Of a DNA stretch of 9,773 nucleotides, positions 1-5,404 are shown piece by piece (position 1 is the first letter of the stretch; each line of letters begins with the position of its first letter). This stretch comes from an uncultured Rikenellaceae bacterium (GTDB lineage Bacteria > Bacteroidota > Bacteroidia > Bacteroidales > Rikenellaceae). The translations under genes were made by a program, and so were the position numbers. The notes below the pieces were generated by a model. The model saw only the letters and a program-made list of their open reading frames with translations. It made no database searches and was not told the DNA's origin. Where the stretch lies: positions 1 through 9,773 of the forward strand of contig CAMWRR010000053.1 of assembly GCA_947176715.1 (NCBI GenBank), read 5' to 3'.

Positions 1-17
1 GAGATGTGTATAAGAGA
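1..17. other. Nextera/Tn5 mosaic-end adapter remnant (assembly artefact)
   Basis: Bases 2-17 read AGATGTGTATAAGAGA, the first 16 of the 19 bases of the synthetic Tn5 mosaic end used in Nextera libraries. The preceding G matches the base before it in the i7-side adapter. The natural Tn5 outer end differs at several of these bases, so this is the engineered hybrid and not a resident transposon. The final CAG of the mosaic end is missing. A TAA at 11-13 falls inside the adapter and in frame with the peptidase gene that follows, so it is not a real stop. Genome sequence should be counted from about base 18. Confidence 0.9.
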
Positions 18-1024
18 ACGCCACCGAACGCAAAAACGGCGCCAGCAACATATTCGGCCTCTCCAGCCAAGCGGTCAGACGCGACGACAACGCCCTCTTC
101 GGCTTCAGAACCGACCGTTTCTCGTTCGCCGAGACCAAATACATAAATGCCCTCATAGCCTTCGACGCCAAAGGAGGCTCACGCAACGACTTCATACGCA
201 CATACATAGCCCCCAACAACAAACTCTCGACATACGAAAACACCGTAGGCCGGGGCATAATCGACCCGGCATCGGTAGAGAGCACGCAGACCATAGAGAT
301 AACCGCATGCGACGACAGCGGCAACAGATCGACGCTACGCTTCCACATAGAGCGCGGCGAGCCTGTGCCCGAGGCCGCGGACAGTCTGCTTCAGAGCGCC
401 ATGCCCATCATGTGGGAGCGCGGCGGGGTCTATTCCGACGACTATGTGAGGCTGACCGTACCGGCAGGCGCCCTCTACGAATCGATTCTGCTGACAACGG
501 GCCACGACACGCCCGCGCCCGGATTGTGTTCGGGCATAACCGTCCTTGGCGACGACAACGTATATCTGCACAAGAATGCCGCCCTCTCGTTCGACTGCTC
601 CGAGATACCGGCACAGAAACGCAACAAGCTGTTGGTGGTACGCCTTACCGGCGGCAAGATGTCGAGCGAGGGCGGGCGTCTTGCCGGCAACCGCATAGAG
701 ACGCAGATAAGCCGTCTCGGCACGTTCGCACTCGCACTCGACGAGAAGGCCCCTGAGACTACACCGCTGTTCAAGGACAAAGGCACCCTATCCGGCGACA
801 AAATCGCATACAGGATAAAGGACGACCTCTCCGGAGTACGTTGGTACCAGCTCACCGTCGACGACAAATGGGTATTGCTCGAAGCCGACCCCAAGAGCCA
901 CACCTACTTCTGCCGCCTCGACCGCTCGCCTGTAAAAAAGAGCGGCACGACCCACAGGGCGGTATTGCGCGCGGTAGACGGAGCGGGCAACATAACGGTG
1001 ACCCACAACACCTTCGTGTGGTAA
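18..1024 (+). CDS. M23-family metallopeptidase, C-terminal part (5' truncated)
   Basis: The open frame runs from the adapter junction to the TAA at 1022-1024, giving about 335 residues with no start codon in the window. The ATG at 365 is internal, because coding similarity continues upstream of it. The visible part resembles the region that follows the zinc-peptidase domain in Bacteroidetes M23 proteins. An all-beta segment carries TDRFSFAETKYINALI, then IAPNNKLSTYE and DDSGNRSTLRFHIE. The last 90 or so residues look like an Ig-type domain (DEKAPETTPLF, IKDDLSGVRWYQLTVDDKWV, VDGAGNITV). The catalytic HxxxD and HxH zinc ligands would lie off the left edge and cannot be checked. Such proteins are usually exported peptidoglycan endopeptidases, or regulators of them when zinc ligands are lost. 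cutC follows 32 bp downstream on the same strand and could be co-transcribed. The family call rests on remembered motifs, not a search. Confidence 0.78.
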
Positions 1025-1056
1025 ACTTCAAACGGAAATAACCAAAAACAGATATT

Positions 1057-1821
1057 ATGATTACAGACTACCTTAGAGAAGACGACTATTTGATAGAGGT
1101 GTGCGCCAACTCCACCGAGAGCGGCGTGGAGGCGCAGGCCGGCGGAGCGCGACGCATAGAGCTGTGCGCAGGCATACCCGAGGGGGGCACCACACCGTCG
1201 TACGGCGAGATATTGGCCGCACGCAAACACCTGCAGATAGCCGTCAACGTCATCATACGTCCGCGCGGCGGCGACTTCCTCTACAACGAATACGAGATAG
1301 AGTCCATGCTCGCCGACATACGCATGTGCAAGGAGATAGGCGTGGACGGCGTAGTGTTCGGCGCGCTCACCCCCGACGGCGACATAGACGTTGAGACCTG
1401 CAAGCGTCTCAAGACCGAGGCCGCGTTCCTCTCCACCACGTTCCACCGCGCTTTCGACGTCTGCCGCAACCCGCAGAAGGCTCTCGACCAGATAATAGAC
1501 CTCGGCTTCGACCGTCTGCTCACATCGGGACAGGCAGCCACCGCCCCCGAGGGAGCCGCACTCATAAGATCGCTCAACGAGCAATCGGCCGGACGCGTGA
1601 TAATAATGCCCGGATGCGGCGTCAACGAGAACAACATAGCTAAGCTAAGGGCCGAGACCGGATGCCGCGAATTTCACATGTCGGCGCGCCACAGCGTGGA
1701 GTCGGGCATGAAATACCGCAACCCGGCGGTGTCGATGGGCGGAACGGTACAGATATCGGAGTACAGCCGCGATGTCACCGACGCCACGCGTGTACGCAAG
1801 AGCCTCGACGCACTGAGATAG
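1057..1821 (+). CDS. cutC: CutC family protein (PF03932, TIM barrel)
   Basis: The 254-residue protein covers the whole CutC family, usually about 240-250 residues. Signature stretches in order are EVCANS (14-19), RRIELCAG (32-39), EGGTTPSYGEI (42-52), IRPRGGDFLY (67-76), DGVVFGALTPDGDID (97-111), TFHRAFD (128-134), LLTSGQA (154-160), MPGCGVNENN (184-193) and EFHMSARH (205-212). The ATG at 1057 gives about 10 residues more than many homologues before the first strand, but no closer start codon exists. The family folds as a soluble cytoplasmic TIM barrel. The name comes from copper sensitivity of E. coli mutants, a phenotype later traced to the small RNA MicL encoded in the same locus, so a copper role should not be assumed. 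No partner gene here clarifies the function. It sits 32 bp behind the M23 gene and converges with the cold-shock gene. Confidence 0.93.
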   Translation: MITDYLREDDYLIEVCANSTESGVEAQAGGARRIELCAGIPEGGTTPSYGEILAARKHLQIAVNVIIRPRGGDFLYNEYEIESMLADIRMCKEIGVDGVVFGALTPDGDIDVETCKRLKTEAAFLSTTFHRAFDVCRNPQKALDQIIDLGFDRLLTSGQAATAPEGAALIRSLNEQSAGRVIIMPGCGVNENNIAKLRAETGCREFHMSARHSVESGMKYRNPAVSMGGTVQISEYSRDVTDATRVRKSLDALR

Positions 1822-1841
1822 CCCCCCTTGCACCGATGACG

Positions 1842-1871
1842 AAAAAAAGCTCCGCCCAAAAGGCGGAGCTT
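1842..1871 (-). terminator. Rho-independent terminator of the cold-shock gene
   Basis: AAGCTCCGCC (1847-1856) and GGCGGAGCTT (1862-1871) form a perfect 10-bp GC-rich stem with a 5-nt loop. Read on the minus strand, the stem is followed by a run of T (complement of the A run from 1842), giving a classic intrinsic terminator about 50 bp past the cold-shock stop codon. On the plus strand the hairpin is not followed by T residues, so it would end cutC transcription less efficiently, if at all. Confidence 0.9.
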
Positions 1872-1921
1872 GCGGTAAAAACGATTTATGTATTTAAGAA
1901 TCTGTCTTTACAGACAGAAGA

Positions 1922-2122
1922 CTATTCTACAACTTCTACTTTTACTGCCTGAGGCCCTTTCTTACCCTCTTCAAGCTCGAACACTACGTTCTGATCTTGT
2001 TCGAGGCCGCGAAAACCCTCCTTGTTGATGCCTGTGTAGTGCACAAAGACATCGTTGCCTGTCTCGGTCGTGATAAAGCCATAACCCTTGGCCGAATCGA
2101 ACCATTTTACTTTGCCGTTCAT
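1922..2122 (-). CDS. Cold-shock domain protein (CspA family)
   Basis: A 66-residue single cold-shock domain, normal length for the family. It begins MNGKVKWFDSAKGYGFI. RNP1 is K12-G-Y-G-F-I17 and RNP2 is V25-F-V-H-Y29, both intact, so the aromatic nucleic-acid-binding face is present. Members bind single-stranded RNA or DNA and act as RNA chaperones in the cytoplasm, in cold shock or in normal growth. The gene is monocistronic: its own promoter lies about 35-65 bp upstream and a strong terminator follows. The predicted leader is about 28 nt, far shorter than the long thermosensing leader of E. coli cspA, so that type of control is unlikely. It converges with cutC and is divergent from the Fer4-PAS gene. 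Confidence 0.96.
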   Translation of the reverse strand: MNGKVKWFDSAKGYGFITTETGNDVFVHYTGINKEGFRGLEQDQNVVFELEEGKKGPQAVKVEVVE

Positions 2123-2156
2123 GTGATTTACTTAAATTGTGAATTGAACATACGTG

Positions 2157-2186
2157 CAAAGTAAAACAAAAATATTATATTTACAA
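2157..2186 (-). promoter_or_regulatory. Predicted Bacteroidetes-type promoter of the cold-shock gene
   Basis: On the minus strand, TTG (2186-2184) is followed by a 19-nt spacer and TTACTTTG (2164-2157), one mismatch from the Bacteroidetes -7 consensus TAnnTTTG, then CA. Spacing fits sigma-ABfr promoters. Transcription would begin near 2150, about 28 nt before the ATG. The surrounding 60 bp is very AT-rich. An overlapping TATTTTTG at 2174-2167 matches the -7 consensus fully but has no TTG at the right distance. Confidence 0.55.
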
Positions 2187-2222
2187 CTAATTTTATCGAA
2201 TAAATCTATCATCGACAGTCAA

Positions 2223-2858
2223 ATGGCTATCCCCGAGATAAATAAATCGCTTTGCGACGGTTGCGGCGCATGTGTGGAATCGTGCCGCAAAAGGGCGTTG
2301 TCACTTACGGACACCCCTGCCGCCGAACGTCTCCTGCAGGAGAACCGCGCCCTTAGCGAGCAGCTGAGGATATGGACCCAGACCGCCAGAGCCGTGCTCG
2401 AGAACCTGCCTTTGGCGGTACTCGTTGCCGACAAGGAGGGGCGCATATCGGTCATAAACAGGCCGTTCATAGATTGTCTCGACTACGAGACACAGGAGAG
2501 CGGCCCCCTGACAGGCAGCAGGATAGAGCAGATTTTCGACGACGAGGTGGTGACCCGTTTCTACGACACGCTCCACACCGGCAAGCCGTTCGACGACCTT
2601 ATCGTCACTTCGGGCACCGGACGTCGCCACGGCTCGGTGATACCCTTGGTGGGCGGCGACTCGGCCATGATAACGTTACGCGAGCCTTACGGCGGTGCGC
2701 TCCGCGACGACATAGCCCTGCGCATAGAGAGCGTCATAGACCAGAACATGGCCATGGTGCAGAAGATAGGCTATCTGTTGGGCGAGGAGATGTCGCAAAG
2801 CACGGAGAAGCTCAACTCCATAATAAGACAGATAGAGGAGACCGCCACTGACAGATAG
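2223..2858 (+). CDS. 4Fe-4S ferredoxin-motif / PAS sensor protein
   Basis: The 211-residue soluble protein starts at the ATG at 2223 (MAIPEINKSLCDGC). The frame is open back to a GTG at 2154, but that would place a low-complexity AT-rich translation over the csp promoter and is rejected. Residues 11-21 hold one C-x2-C-x2-C-x3-C motif (C11, C14, C17, C21), enough for one [4Fe-4S] cluster, with R22 where bacterial ferredoxins usually have proline. A helical linker (about 33-52) leads to a PAS-like domain (about 54-160; AVLENLPLAVLVADKEGRISVINRPF). The C-terminal helical tail (about 168-211) contains SVIDQNMAMVQKIGYLLGEE, reminiscent of the tail of the PAS-containing hydrogenase-like proteins encoded in [FeFe] hydrogenase clusters. 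Those carry a hydrogenase large-subunit-like domain between ferredoxin and PAS parts, which is absent here. The likely role is redox or ligand sensing passed to the phosphatase encoded 19 bp downstream; this is inference. Confidence 0.82.
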   Translation: MAIPEINKSLCDGCGACVESCRKRALSLTDTPAAERLLQENRALSEQLRIWTQTARAVLENLPLAVLVADKEGRISVINRPFIDCLDYETQESGPLTGSRIEQIFDDEVVTRFYDTLHTGKPFDDLIVTSGTGRRHGSVIPLVGGDSAMITLREPYGGALRDDIALRIESVIDQNMAMVQKIGYLLGEEMSQSTEKLNSIIRQIEETATDR

Positions 2859-2877
2859 GGCGAAAGGCATATTTCAC

Positions 2878-4056
2878 ATGAGCAACGACAACTTCTACCC
2901 AGACATAGCCTGCAAGCAACATAATTGCGGACGCGAACGCATCTGCGGCGACACTTTCATGCTACGCCGCATGCGCAAGGGCACGTTAGGTGTGCTCTCC
3001 GACGGCATGGGGCACGGCATCAAAGCCAACATACTCTCTACGCTGACGGCATCCATCATAATAAACTTCGACTACGCCAACAACGACATACGCTCTCTCG
3101 CCGAGCTGATACTCAAGAGCTTGCCCGTGTGTAGCGTACGCAAGATCAGCTACTCCACATTCACCATATTCTTCTTCGACCACACCGACGGCTACGGCAC
3201 CATAATAGAGTTCGACAACCCGCAGTCTTTCATCCTGCGTCACGGACGGTGCGTGGAGCCGGAGCGCGAACGCATAACGTTAGAGGGGGCGGGACGCCCG
3301 CGGCGACAGGTGATAACAATCGCCAAGATACGCCTGCAGGAGGGCGACAGGATAGTCACCATGAGCGACGGCGTGACGCAGAGCGGACAGGGAAGCGACC
3401 GTTACCCGTTCGGCTGGGGGCGCAAAGAGGTGGGGCGTTACATAGAGAGCATCTTGGAGTCGGAGCCGGACGCCACCTCGTCAGACATAGCCACCAAGAT
3501 ATTGGGCGAGGCCATCCGCAACGACGGCTACCTTACCCACGACGACATAAGCTGCGCCGTGGCTACCATAAGGCACACCCGCCGACTGATGTTGTGCTCG
3601 TGTCCACCCGCATCCGAAGAGAAGCTCCCCGAGCTGGCCGGCATGATAGACGGCTTCGACGGTGAACGGATAATATGCGGCTACCATCTGGCCCGTTCGC
3701 TCAGCGGACTGACCGGACGGCAGATAACGAAAGAGCCCTACTCCAAAGATGTCGACCTGCAACCGATGTGGCACATGGAGGGGGTCCGATTCATAACGGA
3801 GAGCTTGGTGACGCTCAACAAAGTGTACGACATGTTGCGCAACCGCGAATCGTACACCATAACGGAGGGTGCCGCAGCCGAGGTATGCAAGGCGGTGGAG
3901 GAGTCGGACGAGATAGAGATAGTGCTCGGAACGAGCCGTAGCAGCGGCGGGCTGTATATGGTGGACGAATACGAATTGCGCCGCAAGGTGATGCGTCACA
4001 TAGGCCGGCTGCTCGAACAGCTATACGGCAAAAGCGTGATAGTAAGATATATATAA
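2878..4056 (+). CDS. SpoIIE-family (PP2C-type) serine phosphatase with C-terminal extension
   Basis: 392 residues, no signal peptide or membrane helix. The first 230 or so form a SpoIIE/PP2C phosphatase. Metal-binding acidic residues are present: D25 (ICGDTF), D42 in LSDGMGHG, D164 in TMSDGV and D222-D223 in HDDISC, so it should be active with Mn or Mg. Such enzymes dephosphorylate serine or threonine on anti-anti-sigma (STAS) or related proteins. Residues about 235-392 are an extension seen in phosphatases encoded near [FeFe] hydrogenases. It includes a possible Rossmann-like or cluster-linked part (LMLCSCPPASEEKLPELAGMI) and ends GLYMVDEYELRRKVMRHIGR followed by a short basic tail; its function is unknown to me. 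The ATG at 2878 starts 19 bp after the Fer4-PAS gene, so the two are almost certainly one operon. No kinase, anti-sigma or STAS partner is encoded in the window. Confidence 0.88.
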   Translation: MSNDNFYPDIACKQHNCGRERICGDTFMLRRMRKGTLGVLSDGMGHGIKANILSTLTASIIINFDYANNDIRSLAELILKSLPVCSVRKISYSTFTIFFFDHTDGYGTIIEFDNPQSFILRHGRCVEPERERITLEGAGRPRRQVITIAKIRLQEGDRIVTMSDGVTQSGQGSDRYPFGWGRKEVGRYIESILESEPDATSSDIATKILGEAIRNDGYLTHDDISCAVATIRHTRRLMLCSCPPASEEKLPELAGMIDGFDGERIICGYHLARSLSGLTGRQITKEPYSKDVDLQPMWHMEGVRFITESLVTLNKVYDMLRNRESYTITEGAAAEVCKAVEESDEIEIVLGTSRSSGGLYMVDEYELRRKVMRHIGRLLEQLYGKSVIVRYI

Positions 4057-4159
4057 CCGAAGACTCAGATCTTACCGGGTGCATGAGAATGCGCCTTAAC
4101 CGATGCAGACCCCGAAGACAGACACAGGCAGACCCGCCGTAATAGCCGGAAATTAAAGC

Positions 4160-4179
4160 GGAATGCACAAGGGGCATCC
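4160..4179 (-). terminator. Possible weak terminator of the AraC-type gene
   Basis: On the minus strand, just past the regulator's stop codon, GGATGC (4179-4174) can pair with GCATTCC (4166-4160), leaving one bulged base and a 7-nt loop. An interrupted T-rich stretch (CGCTTTAATTT) follows. The stem is short and imperfect, so the call is tentative. I see no better terminator for either convergent gene between 4057 and 4189. Confidence 0.28.
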
Positions 4180-4189
4180 CTCACACGCC

Positions 4190-5215
4190 TTACTTATGCG
4201 CCGCCTTGGTATATTGCGACGGCGTAAGTCCGAAACGCTCTTTAAAGAGACGATAGAATGTACGCGACGACGAAAACCCCGACTCGTCCGACACCGTATC
4301 TATCGTCAGCGACTTGTCGGACTTCATGAGGTTGCAGGCATAATCCAGACGTATCATGTTGACATACTCGGAGAATGTAAGGCCGGTCACCTCCTTCACG
4401 GAGTTGGAGACGTAGGTCTCGTTGGAGCCTACGATGGCGGCCACGTCGCGACGGCTGACCGAATGCGACCTGAACAGCTCGTTGTCTCTCACCGCATCGT
4501 CTATGCGGATGAACAGAGTGTCGTCATCGCCGTTCATGTTACGACGGATACGTTCCAGAGTATAGTCGCGCATCTTTCTGTTGTGCGTCATGGCATCCTC
4601 CATGCGTCGGAATATGCCGAACCGCACCTGATCTATCTTGCGGTAATGGAATATGACCGACAGCAACCCCGCCACGAGCAAGAACGCGGCTACGGATATT
4701 CCCCATATAAGATTGCGCTGACGGCTCACCTGCATCTCCTTGTCGGCTATCACCATGTCCATCTGACTGATATCGCTCATGATCTCGTCCATGCGTTCGG
4801 CCACCATAATAGAGTCGATGGAGTCGTCTATGCGGTATGCTTCGGAGAGGTTGTCGTATGCCGATTTGTAATTGCCCAGCCCGTATTCGGCCTCGGCCTT
4901 GTATTCGTAGAGGAGCTTCATATTCCACGTAAGCACGCTGTCGCGGGCGAAAGCGAGGCTCTCTATGGCCTCTATGAGATTCATGGCCTTGCGGTAATCG
5001 CCATTTTCGAGACACTCCTCTATGGACTCCATATCCCACGACATGTCGCCGTCCGCATTGTCTGCGACAGTAACAGCCTCTTTATCATACGTCCCGTTCA
5101 AACCGGCAGATACCATATACGGTAACTCTTCGTCGAAGCTATGGAAAGCTCCGGCGGCATAACTGACAGTAATAATAAAAGAGAGGCATACGGATAATAA
5201 TAATTTGCCCTCCAT
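4190..5215 (-). CDS. Membrane-spanning AraC-family transcriptional regulator
   Basis: 341 residues. The N-terminus (K4 then a hydrophobic run to A21) is a signal peptide or first membrane anchor. Residues about 55-155 are helical and TPR-like (IEECLENGDYRKAMNLIEAIES and YGLGNYKSAYDNLSEAYRI look like repeat units) and should lie in the periplasm. A second hydrophobic helix (168-189, LIWGISVAAFLLVAGLLSVIF) crosses the membrane, followed by basic residues. The C-terminal 90 residues are a two-helix-turn-helix AraC DNA-binding domain (SRRDVAAIVGSNETYVSNSV; then TIDTVSDESGFSSSRTFYRL and RFGLTPSQYTKAA). This architecture is common in Bacteroidales, where a periplasmic sensor part controls nearby envelope or polysaccharide genes; the ligand is unknown. 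It is divergent from the GT117 gene with 189 bp between start codons, making that gene and itself the obvious targets. A promoter with an exact -7 match lies directly upstream. Confidence 0.93.
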   Translation of the reverse strand: MEGKLLLSVCLSFIITVSYAAGAFHSFDEELPYMVSAGLNGTYDKEAVTVADNADGDMSWDMESIEECLENGDYRKAMNLIEAIESLAFARDSVLTWNMKLLYEYKAEAEYGLGNYKSAYDNLSEAYRIDDSIDSIMVAERMDEIMSDISQMDMVIADKEMQVSRQRNLIWGISVAAFLLVAGLLSVIFHYRKIDQVRFGIFRRMEDAMTHNRKMRDYTLERIRRNMNGDDDTLFIRIDDAVRDNELFRSHSVSRRDVAAIVGSNETYVSNSVKEVTGLTFSEYVNMIRLDYACNLMKSDKSLTIDTVSDESGFSSSRTFYRLFKERFGLTPSQYTKAAHK

Positions 5216-5233
5216 CCACTATATTATATAGTG

Positions 5234-5264
5234 CAAATTTAAACATTTTTCCGTCTTTCCCCAA
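5234..5264 (-). promoter_or_regulatory. Predicted promoter of the AraC-type regulator gene
   Basis: On the minus strand, TTG (5264-5262), a 20-nt spacer and TAAATTTG (5241-5234) match the Bacteroidetes promoter consensus exactly at the conserved -7 positions, followed by CA. Transcription should begin near 5228, leaving a leader of only about a dozen bases before the ATG at 5215. Confidence 0.65.
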
Positions 5265-5319
5265 TTTTCGCCCCGCATAGCGATTATCACGGAGGGTAAA
5301 ACAAAATATCGATTCATAA

Positions 5320-5348
5320 TTGCATTATCGCCTATTTTATTATTTTTG
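5320..5348 (+). promoter_or_regulatory. Predicted promoter of the GT117/DUF2723 gene
   Basis: TTG (5320-5322), an 18-nt spacer and TATTTTTG (5341-5348), followed by CA, match the Bacteroidetes consensus, though the spacer is one base shorter than usual. The start point would fall near 5353-5356, downstream of the ATG at 5351. This decides translation start: the ATG at 5351 could not be on the message, whereas the ATG at 5405 would have a leader of about 50 nt. Confidence 0.6.
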
Positions 5349-5404
5349 CAATGAATTTAAAAAGCGCGAGGCATATTCGCCGCGACACCAAAAACTATCC
5401 GACA

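Noticed and set aside
2..17. Natural Tn5/IS50 transposon end
   Set aside because: The bases match the engineered mosaic end and not the natural outer end, and no transposase or IS sequence is present.
2154..2222. GTG-started N-terminal extension of the Fer4-PAS protein
   Set aside because: It begins inside the csp promoter, is AT-rich and low in complexity (QSKTKILYLQLILSNKS) and unlike the rest of the gene. The ATG at 2223 lies a normal distance before the cysteine motif.
4163..5125. Long plus-strand open frame (320 codons) opposite the AraC-type gene
   Set aside because: It is antisense to a gene with clear signal, membrane and HTH domains. Its translation has no recognisable domain and looks like a shadow of the GC-rich coding strand.
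5319..5352. Inverted repeat ATTGCA...TGCAAT around the GT117 promoter as an operator
   Set aside because: Arms of six bases with a 22-nt gap in AT-rich DNA are readily found by chance, and the arms coincide with the promoter elements themselves.
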